Under the pieces are notes generated by a model. It saw nothing but the letters and a program-made list of their open reading frames with translations, was not told where the DNA came from and did no database searches. Both the position numbers and the translations under genes were made by a program. This document shows positions 45,358-53,527 of a stretch of 64,000 nt of DNA, piece by piece (positions within the stretch are counted from its first letter, which is position 1; the number at the start of each line of letters is the position of its first letter). Source of the DNA: Metabacillus schmidteae (GTDB taxonomy: Bacteria; Bacillota; Bacilli; Bacillales; Bacillaceae); the NCBI RefSeq assembly GCF_903166545.1, contig NZ_CAESCH010000001.1, positions 872,001 to 936,000 on the forward strand, given 5' to 3'.

Positions 45358-45514
45358 TGTCTAGCTCCAGCGCCTAGCCCCGAAGCACAGGACGTCGCGT
45401 TATTGATTGCCTCGAGGTCATAAGCCACTCAGGAATTGAAGACAAAGAACGTCTTCTATTCCTGAGCGGCTTATTTGCCCTAGGCTGACCAAGGCGCTTG
45501 CGCTTTTCTAATTA
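45358..45514 (+). repeat. Dispersed intergenic repeat (GTCTAGCTCCAGCGCCTAGC type)
   Basis: It begins GTCTAGCTCCAGCGCCTAGC and ends GACCAAGGCGCTTGCGCTTTTC. The interior is a long inverted repeat (ATAAGCCACTCAGGAAT and ATTCCTGAGCGGCTTAT). This pair of ends is a well-known kind of roughly 150-bp palindromic element scattered between genes in many Bacillaceae genomes. Recognition is from memory. Its G+C content is higher than that of the surroundings. Confidence 0.75.
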
Positions 45515-45609
45515 AATCTTACAACTAACGCAACTTTTCTGCAAAACAGTTGATTTTTCTTCCAAATGTATTACGATATACAAAGGGTCATTAGAAAGGA
45601 TGTCAAAAA

Positions 45610-46284
45610 TTGAGAAATAAAATCATACTAGGATCTATTGCTATCATAATAATTGGTGTTAGTTTGTATTTACTAAATCCTTCTAAAGATAATGGTGAAT
45701 TAGCTGCTCGAGATTCAACTGCTGCGGAAGTGGAGACGATGGCTGAGGTAGACGGGGAGACCGAAGCAACTGAACCAGTTGGGGAGGCATTGAACCAAGA
45801 AGATGCCAAGAAACTAGTAGCCGATCAATTCGATTATTTCCAAGCAATCGTCAACGGTGCCTACTTTAAAAATGCAAGAAAAAATGGACCTCAAGATAAT
45901 TATTCAGATAGTTGGGTGACAAATAGTGTAAAGGAAGAGCTGCATCAGAAGGCAATAGAAATTGATGAGCTTTTACCTGAACAAGCCAATGATTCTATAA
46001 GCCAAGATTTATTAGAAGTTTTAATACAGATTAACCAAGCTTCAAGTCCCGTAGAAAGTCAGAAAAATATTTATCGAGTTTACAAGACACTTCTTGAACT
46101 TCATGTCATTTTAAATGATTACACACTGGAAGAGGGAATGTTTGATCCTAAAGAGGATTGGAACCAGGTGTTCAATGAGACAGAGGAAGAGGAAGAAGTG
46201 AAAACTGAGGCTGAACTTCAGGTGGAACTTGAAAAAGCTGAAGCTGCAAATGCAGAAGTTGAAGCAGAGATAAGTGAGGAATAA
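45610..46284 (+). CDS. Membrane-anchored acidic protein, unknown
   Basis: A 224-residue protein with TTG start 45610, eight bases after AAAGGATG. One N-terminal membrane anchor (IILGSIAIIIIGVSLYLL) is followed by an outside domain. That domain has a disordered Glu/Thr-rich stretch (about 28-60), a helical core (about 62-175, with LVADQFDYFQAIVNGAYF and LLEVLIQINQASSPVESQ) and a C-terminal Glu-rich coil (EEEEEVKTEAELQVELEKAE). No family is recognised. It is a single gene between the dispersed repeat and a strong terminator. Confidence 0.7.
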   Translation: MRNKIILGSIAIIIIGVSLYLLNPSKDNGELAARDSTAAEVETMAEVDGETEATEPVGEALNQEDAKKLVADQFDYFQAIVNGAYFKNARKNGPQDNYSDSWVTNSVKEELHQKAIEIDELLPEQANDSISQDLLEVLIQINQASSPVESQKNIYRVYKTLLELHVILNDYTLEEGMFDPKEDWNQVFNETEEEEEVKTEAELQVELEKAEAANAEVEAEISEE

Positions 46285-46295
46285 CTATATATGAG

Positions 46296-46326
46296 AAAAG
46301 GGTCTGACTTTTGTCAGACCCTTTTT
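46296..46326 (+). terminator. Terminator, perfect stem
   Basis: AAAAGGGTCTGAC and GTCAGACCCTTTT pair around TTTT. A second, weaker hairpin at 46336-46370 probably serves the convergent MFS gene. Confidence 0.9.
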
Positions 46327-46375
46327 AATCGATTTGCAAAAAAGGACATGCATCAAGCACATCCTTTTTTACTAG

Positions 46376-47977
46376 TTATTGTCCTTCGACCTCTACTTGA
46401 TGATTTTCTTCCTCATCATTATTTGTAGTTCTCAGCGGAATTTCCTTTAAGAATAGCGTCACAATAAAGGCTAGACCAATGATTCCCGCACTAACAGTAA
46501 ATACAGTTGTTAGTGATGTGTTTAACGCTTCTTTTAAGACTTGAATAAACTGTTCGAAGTATGGTACAGCCTCAGCTGGTAATTGTGACTGGATGCTTTG
46601 TAGTTTCTCAGAATCCATTAATACCTGCGGATTTTGCAGCTGTGCCATCGTTTCAGCCATTTCCGGCGGTGGAGTTGGAGCATTTTCTACTTGTGAGGTA
46701 GAAGATAGCTCATTTGCCATCTTATTTCCCATTACTGAACCAAGTAGTGCAACACCAACTGTTCCGCCGATTTGTCTAAATGTTTGCATAGCAGATGTTG
46801 CGACACCAAGGTACTTGTGACTTACCGCATTTTGAACAGTGATGTTAAAGACAGGCATGTTTACACCAAGACCTATTCCAACTACGATTAGCTGGAGAAT
46901 CAATCTTGTTAATGAAGATTCCACCTCTAATGTGGAATTCAAAATTAAGCCAACTGCCATGATGATGAGACCGAGTAAAGCAAAAATTTTATATTTTCCT
47001 GTTTTTGTAATTAAGTTTCCAACAAGAATACTAGAGCTAACCATTGATATTGTCATGACCATCTCAACTAGACCGGAAACTGTTGCTGATTCTCCTTGTA
47101 CACCTTGAACATAAAAGGGAACATACATAATTGTTCCAAACATTCCCATACCCATAAGCATTCCTGCTACATTCGAGACGGTGAAAATACTGTTTTTAAA
47201 AAGATAAAGTGGCAGGACAGGACTTTTTACTTTTAATTCAATAAAGATAAAGGCAAGTAAGGAGATAATTGTGATAGAAAATAAGCCTATAATTTGAAAA
47301 GATGCCCATTCAAATTTATCTCCGGCCCATGTAAAGCCCAGCAATAATGAAACAATTGTAATGGTTAACGTAATGGAGCCGAGAAAATCGATTGGTTCTT
47401 TTTCTTTCGCTTTTTGTGAAGGATATAGTTTTAAGATTAAAGCAAAAGCAAAAATACCAATTGGCAGGAACACCCAAAAAATCCAATGCCAGTCGAAATT
47501 ATCAACAATATAACCACCAAGAGTTGGTCCGAATAAACTTGATAATCCAAACACTGCACCTAGTAATCCCTGCCATTTTCCACGTTCACGAGGGCTGAAT
47601 AGGTCGCCGACGGTTGTAAACGCAGAAGACATGATCATACCGCCGCCGAATCCTTGAAGACCACGATACATAATAAGTTGAATAATATCTTCAGAAGTAC
47701 CGCATAAAAATGCGCCGATCATAAAAATGCCAATCCCAATTAAAATGAAGATTTTCCTTCCATAAATATCCGATAGCTTACCAACTAACATCGCAGTTAT
47801 CGTTGAAGTTAACATATAGACTGTGAAAACCCAGTCAAAGTACTCCATACCTCCGATTTGCGAGACGATTTTTGGCAAAGCTGTTCCAACAATTGTCATA
47901 TTCACGGCAGCAAAAAACATCGCAGACATGATGGCAATCATAATCAGAACCTTTTGTCTGTTTTCCAAATGTTCCAT
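46376..47977 (-). CDS. MFS drug exporter, DHA2 family (14 helices)
   Basis: A 533-residue proton-driven exporter of the EmrB/QacA type, expected to pump out drugs or other amphiphiles. ATG 47977 follows AGGAGG. Characteristic motifs are MFFAAVNMTIVGTALPKI (helix 1), GKLSDIYGRKIFILIG (motif A), YRGLQGFGGGMIMSSAFT and LGAVFGLSSLFGPTLGGYIV (motif C). About 14 hydrophobic stretches are present. A long outside loop (about 430-480, Pro- and Gln-rich, with two LQSIQSQ-like helices) sits before the last helix. The C-terminus NNDEEENHQVEVEGQ is acidic. No regulator lies next to it. Confidence 0.9.
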   Translation of the reverse strand: MEHLENRQKVLIMIAIMSAMFFAAVNMTIVGTALPKIVSQIGGMEYFDWVFTVYMLTSTITAMLVGKLSDIYGRKIFILIGIGIFMIGAFLCGTSEDIIQLIMYRGLQGFGGGMIMSSAFTTVGDLFSPRERGKWQGLLGAVFGLSSLFGPTLGGYIVDNFDWHWIFWVFLPIGIFAFALILKLYPSQKAKEKEPIDFLGSITLTITIVSLLLGFTWAGDKFEWASFQIIGLFSITIISLLAFIFIELKVKSPVLPLYLFKNSIFTVSNVAGMLMGMGMFGTIMYVPFYVQGVQGESATVSGLVEMVMTISMVSSSILVGNLITKTGKYKIFALLGLIIMAVGLILNSTLEVESSLTRLILQLIVVGIGLGVNMPVFNITVQNAVSHKYLGVATSAMQTFRQIGGTVGVALLGSVMGNKMANELSSTSQVENAPTPPPEMAETMAQLQNPQVLMDSEKLQSIQSQLPAEAVPYFEQFIQVLKEALNTSLTTVFTVSAGIIGLAFIVTLFLKEIPLRTTNNDEEENHQVEVEGQ

Positions 47978-48294
47978 AACATTCCTCCTATTTCCCCTTA
48001 AATGATAAAAAAATGAAGTATAATGACTTAGATGTAACGGTTATAGTTCTTCCTAAATCATGTAGAGATGCTCATAGATTCAGTTTTTCCAAATAAGTAT
48101 GTATGCATCATAATACTTACGCAATTTTAGTAAAAGAACCAATTTTCATAACCCTTGAATACCGATACTAGAAAAGATTGTTCATGAAGTCAACTATTAT
48201 TTTTATGAAATGAATAAAATTTTTGAGAATAGCTACACGAGCTTACTCTTTTTTCTACTATTAGAATATATATAAATATAAAAGGTAAAGAAGG
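47978..48294 (+). other. Intergenic, divergent promoters
   Basis: No gene is seen. It holds the promoters for the MFS gene on the minus strand and the coiled-coil protein on the plus strand, with no clear consensus boxes. Confidence 0.4.
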
Positions 48295-48573
48295 ATGGTG
48301 AATATGGAGGAAACGGATAAGCTGCGTGAACTCGAACAGAGAATCATTGAATTGGAACAACAGCTTGCACATTTTGAAAAGTTTCACTCAAATCATCTGG
48401 ATGAAAATGATGTAAGAGTCGTAGTGGACAAGATACTCATGGAAAAAAAGATTGCATCACAAGAAGAAATTGATAGTAGAATCTCTCAAAGCCATCTACA
48501 GTTAATTAAATGGATTATCGGGACGGGAATTAGTATAGGGGCAGCTATTTTAGGGATGTTTCAATTCTTTTAA
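48295..48573 (+). CDS. Coiled-coil protein with C-terminal membrane helix
   Basis: A 92-residue protein (or 89 residues from the ATG at 48304). Residues about 4-30 form a heptad coiled coil (ELEQRIIELEQQLAHFEK). A charged helix follows (DVRVVVDKILMEKK), and then a C-terminal membrane anchor (LIKWIIGTGISIGAAILGMF). The tail-anchored layout resembles XhlA-like or CCDC90-like small proteins, but no firm family can be given. AAGGTAAAGAAGG precedes the start. It ends at a bidirectional hairpin shared with the convergent Gly/Tyr-rich gene. Confidence 0.65.
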   Translation: MVNMEETDKLRELEQRIIELEQQLAHFEKFHSNHLDENDVRVVVDKILMEKKIASQEEIDSRISQSHLQLIKWIIGTGISIGAAILGMFQFF

Positions 48574-48582
48574 CGAAACGAA

Positions 48583-48622
48583 GGAGAAACGCTTGCTTTA
48601 GAAGTAAAATCAAGCGTCTCCA
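48583..48622 (+). terminator. Bidirectional terminator
   Basis: GGAGAAACGCTTG pairs with CAAGCGTCTCC around a 16-base loop between convergent genes. Confidence 0.7.
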
Positions 48623-48641
48623 ATAGTTTATTCTTTATGAA

Positions 48642-48953
48642 TTATCCGTAGTAATAGTAACCACGAAATGGACCATCATTATTATTAAGAACAGCTCCGC
48701 CAAGAAGACCTGCCCCAAAGCCTAATAGACCAGTTGTAAGTGGATTAAATCCATAACCATAACCGGGACCACCAAAGCCTGGTCCAAAACCTGGACCATA
48801 GCCGTAACCTGTGCCAGGATAGCCGCCACCACCGAAACCAGCACCTGGGTAACCATACTCTGCACCAGGATAGCCGTACCCTGCTCCCGGATAATTATAA
48901 CCAGGGCTTCCAAAGCCTCCACCAAATCCAAAGCGATCAGTTCTATATCTCAT
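48642..48953 (-). CDS. Gly/Tyr/Pro-rich small protein, possibly surface or spore-associated
   Basis: A 103-residue low-complexity protein read from ATG 48953 behind GGATGGTAGC. Residues 5-68 are repeats of Gly, Tyr and Pro (YPGAGYGYPGAEYGYPGAGF). A hydrophobic hinge GLLGFGAGLLGGAVL (about 75-89) and the end FRGYYYYG follow. Such Gly/Tyr-rich proteins are common among small spore coat or crust proteins of Bacillus; that assignment is composition-based only. It is a single gene. Confidence 0.6.
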   Translation of the reverse strand: MRYRTDRFGFGGGFGSPGYNYPGAGYGYPGAEYGYPGAGFGGGGYPGTGYGYGPGFGPGFGGPGYGYGFNPLTTGLLGFGAGLLGGAVLNNNDGPFRGYYYYG

Positions 48954-49266
48954 GCTACCATCCTTCCCAAATGTTTTGATTTACTCTGTACTATATGTAA
49001 AGATCGGGAAAATGGGGAATATGTTGAGGAAGAATGGGCAACAGTCTTAGTTGGATGATTAAAGGTGTCTGAATTTGTAGAAAGAAAAAATGAATAAAAC
49101 GAATGGAAAAGGTAATAAATTATAAAAAACCACTTGAAAAATCCCGGTTGGGGTTATATACTAATAAAGTAACTTTTTACGACTCATGTCGACTTAATTC
49201 GACAAAGATTTTTAAAAAATATGTTGAATTTTGAAAAAGTATCTGGTATAATTAATAACATGTTTT
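48954..49266 (+). promoter_or_regulatory. Intergenic with promoter of tRNA-Gly
   Basis: TTGAAT (49224-49229), a 17-base spacer and TATAAT (49247-49252) form a strong sigma-A promoter 14 bases before the tRNA. The remainder is AT-rich without a gene. Confidence 0.8.
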
Positions 49267-49340
49267 GCGGGTGTAGTTTAGTGGTAAAACCTCAGCCTTC
49301 CAAGCTGATGATGAGGGTTCGATTCCCTTCACCCGCTCCA
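49267..49340 (+). tRNA. tRNA-Gly (TCC)
   Basis: The acceptor stem GCGGGTG pairs with CACCCGC. The anticodon loop CTTCCAA gives TCC. The T-arm is AGGGTTCGATTCCCT and CCA is encoded. It is a single-gene unit with its own promoter and terminator. Confidence 0.95.
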
Positions 49341-49355
49341 TACATATTGGTTACA

Positions 49356-49402
49356 ACGCAGTGTCTCGTTTCTTAGATAAACGATGCATTGCGTTTTTTA
49401 AT
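49356..49402 (+). terminator. Terminator of tRNA-Gly
   Basis: AACGCAGTG pairs with GCATTGCGTT, with an inner stem CTCGTTT / AAACGA, followed by six T. It may also serve the convergent B3/B4 gene. Confidence 0.7.
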
Positions 49403-49450
49403 TTTACCCTGAAAAAGGAACCCAACATGTTTAAGAGTTCCTTCTTTGTT

Positions 49451-50116
49451 TTATACGATTTGATAAGAAGCTGTGCCGCCATGTATTTGTGTAAACATAT
49501 TCGACAATGCTTGTAGTAGTTGATCAGCTTCACTGTGCTGCATGGATGGTTGTAAGTAAACGATGTGGAGTGCGTTTTTCGTAGAGTTAGAAACTGCAGA
49601 TCTTTTTGAATCAACATAAGGACTACCAAAAGCACTTTCGCTATCAGCTGATACTAGTTTTTTCGTTAACTGAATTTCCCGTTCGTTAATAGCTATATAG
49701 GAATCTTCTTCAGATCCGATTTTTATTTTTACTTCACCTGAAAGCTTGTCTAAATCATAAATTCCTAATGGAATGCAATACTGTAGTGATAAAAAATTAT
49801 TTAAATCTACCGCAGAATTAACAGGATGGAGAAAATGCTGTTTTTGAACGCGGCGATATAATGCCTCGTTGGATGGACGATATCGATTGGGATCTGTACC
49901 GATTGTTTTGAAAACTTCTCTCCATTCTGTAATCGCAGGAATCTCGGTGACTTTTTTATCTTCATAATCAAAGAAAAGAGATTCTTGAAATAACTGTAAT
50001 CTCCCCTTTAACATTTGTGGGGAGTTTCCTACCTGGATATTTTGATAGTGCACAATACCTACTTTAAAATCAGGAATGAGTTGCTTTAATTCGTCTTGAA
50101 CTGTAATTTCCATCAT
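49451..50116 (-). CDS. B3/B4 tRNA-binding-domain protein
   Basis: A 221-residue protein. ATG 50116 is chosen because GGAGG is six bases upstream; the longer frame start (50134) has none. The core (about 50-200) matches the B3/B4 domain shared with phenylalanyl-tRNA synthetase beta. Its characteristic run is WREVFKTIGTDPNRYRPSNE, then EALYRRVQK, then NSAVDLNNFLSLQYCIPLG. The ending LYLQPSM-like region is family-typical. Free-standing members are thought to edit or bind mis-acylated tRNA, but no substrate is known. It is divergent from queG with an 88-base gap. Confidence 0.85.
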   Translation of the reverse strand: MMEITVQDELKQLIPDFKVGIVHYQNIQVGNSPQMLKGRLQLFQESLFFDYEDKKVTEIPAITEWREVFKTIGTDPNRYRPSNEALYRRVQKQHFLHPVNSAVDLNNFLSLQYCIPLGIYDLDKLSGEVKIKIGSEEDSYIAINEREIQLTKKLVSADSESAFGSPYVDSKRSAVSNSTKNALHIVYLQPSMQHSEADQLLQALSNMFTQIHGGTASYQIV

Positions 50117-50204
50117 TTTATACCTCCACAACATAGTCTAGTTATTTTACCATAGTGTGTGTGGATGTTTCTGTAAATAAGTCTTATAAAAAGGGGGGAA
50201 GGCA

Positions 50205-51356
50205 ATGAACAAAGCAATAGATCAACTGAAAAAAGAAGTCATCGAATACAGTAAGCAGATCGGAATTGATAAAATCGGGTTTACAACGGCAGATATGTTT
50301 GAAGAGCTAAAACAGCGTTTAGTGACACAACAGGAGCTCGGCTATCAATCAGGATTTGAAGAACCTGACATTGAAAAACGTGTAAATCCAATTAAACTTC
50401 TATCAAAGGCAAGCTCAATTATTTCCATTGCCTTGGCCTATCCTTCCAAAATGAAAAATGCGCCCAGAAGTACCAAGGAAGACCGACGGGGAATTTTTTG
50501 CCGTGCTTCATGGGGACAGGATTATCATGATGTGTTACGTGATCGTCTGGCTAAATTAGAAGCTTTTTTAAAAGAAAAGCTACCTGATGCCCAGATGAAA
50601 TCCATGGTTGATACAGGCGAACTTTCTGATCGCGCTGTGGCGGAAAGAGCAGGAATTGGCTGGAGCGGAAAAAACTGTTCAATTATTACACCTGAATTTG
50701 GTTCTTATATCTATTTAGGAGAAATGATCACGAATATCCCATTTCCACCAGATCAACCGATAGAAGATCAATGTGGTAGCTGTACAAAATGTTTGGATAT
50801 TTGTCCAACAGGAGCACTTGTCCAAGGTGGGCAGCTTGATTCTTCAAAGTGTATTGCTTTTCTCACTCAAACAAAAGGATTTCTCCCAGAACAATACCGA
50901 ACAAAAATCGGTAACCGAATTTATGGCTGTGATACGTGTCAAACGATCTGCCCAGTAAATAAGGGGAAGGATTTTCATTTTCATGAAGAAATGGAGCCCG
51001 ATCCTGAAATTGCGAAACCAAAGCTAAAGCCGTTATTAACAATTAGTAACCGCGAATTCAAGGAAAAGTTCGGTCATATCTCCGGATCTTGGCGAGGAAA
51101 GAAACCTCTGCAGCGAAATGCTATCCTGGCACTTGCTCATTATAAAGATACAACAGCTCTTGATGACTTAGTCCAAGTCATGCACAAGGATTCAAGACCT
51201 GTTTTAAGAGGAACCGCAGCATGGGCGATTGGAAAAATTGGTGAGATCAGAATGGAACCTGAACTAAGAAAGGCGCTTGAAAAAGAACAGGATGACGAGG
51301 TAAAACATGAAATTGAAAAAGGCTTGTCTTTTTTAGCTGAAAAAGCGGAAATATAA
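50205..51356 (+). CDS. queG: Epoxyqueuosine reductase QueG
   Basis: A 383-residue enzyme for the last step of queuosine synthesis. It reduces epoxyqueuosine in tRNA (anticodon position 34) with cobalamin and two [4Fe-4S] clusters. The ATG at 50205 follows AAGGGGGGAAGG. The cobalamin half ends near residue 185. CGSCTKCLDICPTG (about 190-203) and CDTCQTICPVNK (about 245-256) are the two ferredoxin-type clusters. The C-terminus (about 300-383) contains HEAT-like repeats (LRGTAAWAIGKIG). The gene starts a block (queG, amidase, trmL, prkA, yhbH) in the B. subtilis yhbA-H order. A terminator follows at 51355-51397. Confidence 0.96.
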   Translation: MNKAIDQLKKEVIEYSKQIGIDKIGFTTADMFEELKQRLVTQQELGYQSGFEEPDIEKRVNPIKLLSKASSIISIALAYPSKMKNAPRSTKEDRRGIFCRASWGQDYHDVLRDRLAKLEAFLKEKLPDAQMKSMVDTGELSDRAVAERAGIGWSGKNCSIITPEFGSYIYLGEMITNIPFPPDQPIEDQCGSCTKCLDICPTGALVQGGQLDSSKCIAFLTQTKGFLPEQYRTKIGNRIYGCDTCQTICPVNKGKDFHFHEEMEPDPEIAKPKLKPLLTISNREFKEKFGHISGSWRGKKPLQRNAILALAHYKDTTALDDLVQVMHKDSRPVLRGTAAWAIGKIGEIRMEPELRKALEKEQDDEVKHEIEKGLSFLAEKAEI

Positions 51357-51397
51357 AGGTGGAATTCTACTGATGTTGTAGATGTTCTGCCTTTTTT
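51355..51397 (+). terminator. Terminator after queG
   Basis: AAAGGTGGAA..TCTAC pairs imperfectly with GTAGA..TTCTGCCTTTTTT, ending in six T. Confidence 0.6.
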
Positions 51398-51489
51398 ATT
51401 TTTTGATATTTTACTGTATTGACTTGTTTGTTTTAAAAGGGTTCAATTTTTGGTAGTGTTTATTGCTTTTGAATATTATTTTTACTTTA

Positions 51490-51621
51490 TAGTGGAATGG
51501 AGCGGAAGACACTCGACTCCTGCGGGAAGTAGAGGAAAGGCTGAGACCCCACAGGCGAAGCCGAGGGAGGCTCAGCTTCCTCCCCGGCGCATGGAGTGTC
51601 TGGAGCGCAATGGAACGAACT
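51490..51621 (+). repeat. Dispersed G+C-rich repeat (GGAGCGGAAGACACTCGACT type)
   Basis: The segment begins GAATGGAGCGGAAGACACTC, runs through GAGACCCCACAGGCGAAGCC and ends GAGTGTCTGGAGCGCAATGG. The ends are inverted relative to each other (GACACTC and GAGTGTC). This type of element is frequent between genes in Bacillus and relatives; recognition is from memory. It lies in the queG-yhbB gap. Its G+C content clearly stands out. Confidence 0.75.
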
Positions 51622-51749
51622 AATTCTTATCTATAACACTGTTTTTTAAAACCAAAGTATGCGAAAACACTCTTTCTAAAAGAAACACGACTATTTTCAA
51701 ACCGTCCCTTCATATCCTGTAATAAATACAGAATATGGTGGTGACGAAA

Positions 51750-52646
51750 ATGAAACAACAACTCACTGAAATAAATGAAGCAAAACTACAAATGCTCATA
51801 AACGCCAAACATATTAAAAATGAAAGAAACGATCAAGAACTCCAAGCCATAGAGAGAAAACTGCAATCTGCTCAAAAAAGAAAAACAGAAATAATCAAAG
51901 GAAACTCAAAGATTCAAATTATAAATCTTGATAATAGAACCGACCAATTAAAAGAAGCTATATACGCTTGTCACAATAAATGGTTACATAAGCAGAAGGA
52001 TTACTTTTACTTGGAAGAACGAATCGAATATCGAAAAGCAAGCTTCTATCAAGATGAGCTTGTAGATGATCAGTTGGTAACATCTGAAGGAGATAGGGAC
52101 ATTTCGAATACTCCTTTATCTGATGAACTGAGAAAGAATGAATCAGATTTTATGTACGACCGAATGGCGGCTGTACAATATGCCGAGCGATGGTGGAATA
52201 GTTCAAATTCCCAATATAAAAACTTTGATGTAAACTGTACGAACTTTATTTCTCAATGCTTACATGCTGGCGGGGCTAAGATGAGAGGCTATCCGAATCG
52301 CTCAAATGGATGGTGGATGCAATCCAATAACTGGAGCTACAGCTGGACTGTTGCCCATTCCATGAAAACGTTCTTGTCTAATTCCACAACAGGTTTAAGA
52401 GCAGAAACCGTTTCATCTCCAGAACAGCTAATGCCTGGAGATGTTATTTGCTATGACTTTCAAGGTGATGGACGCTATGACCATACAACATTTGTTGTTG
52501 CGAAGGATGGAGAGAATATGCCATTAGTAAATGCACAAACTTATAATAGCAGAATGCGCTATTGGGCTTACGAAGACTCAACCGCCTACACACCAAATAT
52601 CAAATATATATTTTTTCGGATTCTCGATGATACGAGTTCGAAGTAA
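51750..52646 (+). CDS. yhbB: Putative amidase-domain protein (YhbB-like)
   Basis: A 298-residue protein. ATG 51750 is taken because GGTGGTGA lies a few bases upstream; ATG 51735 is an alternative. The N-terminal third is helical and charged (INEAKLQMLINAKHIKNE, EAIYACHNKWLHKQKDYFY). The C-terminal domain (about 140-295) matches the putative amidase family (PF12671-like). AAVQYAERWWNSSNSQYKNF and then CTNFISQCLHAGG supply a catalytic-Cys context, and GDVICYDFQGDGRYDHTTFV supplies the His. No signal peptide is seen. Members in Bacillus are sporulation-linked cell-wall proteins; activity has not been inferred beyond the fold. It lies between queG and trmL as in B. subtilis. Confidence 0.85.
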   Translation: MKQQLTEINEAKLQMLINAKHIKNERNDQELQAIERKLQSAQKRKTEIIKGNSKIQIINLDNRTDQLKEAIYACHNKWLHKQKDYFYLEERIEYRKASFYQDELVDDQLVTSEGDRDISNTPLSDELRKNESDFMYDRMAAVQYAERWWNSSNSQYKNFDVNCTNFISQCLHAGGAKMRGYPNRSNGWWMQSNNWSYSWTVAHSMKTFLSNSTTGLRAETVSSPEQLMPGDVICYDFQGDGRYDHTTFVVAKDGENMPLVNAQTYNSRMRYWAYEDSTAYTPNIKYIFFRILDDTSSK

Positions 52647-52723
52647 CAATGGTATAATGTCTAGTGGAATAAATTAAAAGGGGAGAACCCCCGTTTTTTA
52701 CAGAAATAGATGAGGTGAAGAAA

Positions 52724-53197
52724 TTGGCTTTACATGTCGTACTATATCAACCAGAGATTCCAGCAAATACTGGGAATATTGCACGTTCTTGTGCTGCAAC
52801 AAATACAACATTACATCTAATCCGTCCACTCGGCTTTTCAACAGATGATAAAATGTTAAAAAGAGCTGGTTTGGATTATTGGGAATATGTGAATGTTGTG
52901 TACCATGATTCACTTGATGAATTATTTGAAAAATACGCATCAGGCGAATTTTTCTTCTTAACAAAATTCGGCCAACAGCCACATACAACGTTTGATTACA
53001 GTGATGTAGAAAAAGATTATTTCTTTGTATTCGGAAGAGAAACAACAGGCTTGCCAAAGGATTTAATCCAAGCAAACATGGACAAATGCCTGCGTCTTCC
53101 AATGACAGACAAAGTTCGTTCCTTAAATTTGTCAAATACGGCAGCCATCTTAATTTATGAAGCATTAAGACAACAAAACTATCCTGGTCTTACGTAA
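52724..53197 (+). CDS. trmL: tRNA (cytidine(34)-2'-O)-methyltransferase TrmL
   Basis: A 157-residue SPOUT methyltransferase that 2'-O-methylates the wobble base of tRNA-Leu with S-adenosylmethionine. The TTG at 52724 gives the canonical start ALHVVLYQPEIPANTGNIAR and has AGGTGA six bases upstream; a GTG at 52715 is less likely. The knot is formed by FVFGRETTGLP (about 108-118) and RLPMTDKVRSLNLSNTAAI (about 129-147). The length is usual. In B. subtilis the gene is cspR in the same place. A large bidirectional hairpin follows. Confidence 0.95.
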   Translation: MALHVVLYQPEIPANTGNIARSCAATNTTLHLIRPLGFSTDDKMLKRAGLDYWEYVNVVYHDSLDELFEKYASGEFFFLTKFGQQPHTTFDYSDVEKDYFFVFGRETTGLPKDLIQANMDKCLRLPMTDKVRSLNLSNTAAILIYEALRQQNYPGLT

Positions 53198-53207
53198 GAA
53201 AAAAACA

Positions 53208-53260
53208 AGGGAGATTCATTTGTCTGATCTTTTAAAAGATCAGACAAGTGAATCTCCCTA
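53208..53260 (+). terminator. Large bidirectional terminator hairpin
   Basis: AGGGAGATTCA / TGAATCTCCCT enclose TGTCTGATCTT / AAGATCAGACA: two stacked stems between trmL and the small minus-strand gene. Confidence 0.9.
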
Positions 53261-53270
53261 TTTTTGTTCA

Positions 53271-53363
53271 TTATTTTTTTACGCCCGGCTTAGACTCGTA
53301 ACCAGCTGTAAAGATGGCTGTAAGGAATGCTAAGCTAACACCTAGAATAAGAATGAAACCCAT
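53271..53363 (-). CDS. 30-residue single-helix membrane peptide
   Basis: Read from ATG 53363: MGFILILGVSLAFLTAIFTA then GYESKPGVKK, ending at TAA 53271-53273. AAGGGGGTAAACCG lies directly before the ATG. One membrane helix (residues 2-20) and a short basic tail are visible. It is convergent with trmL and too short for most gene callers. The ribosome binding site and composition strongly support it as real. No family is recognised. Confidence 0.75.
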   Translation of the reverse strand: MGFILILGVSLAFLTAIFTAGYESKPGVKK

Positions 53364-53527
53364 CGGTTTACCCCCTTGAATTATTCAAAGTTAAGGATAC
53401 CTATTATGTATAGTTTCCCTCTATAGCTCCTATTATTATAACCTAATCAGAAGTTGATGTGAATGCGTATCCAATTTTTTCATTAAGGAATTTATAAAAT
53501 CTTTGTAATGTCCTTCATGATGGGGAA

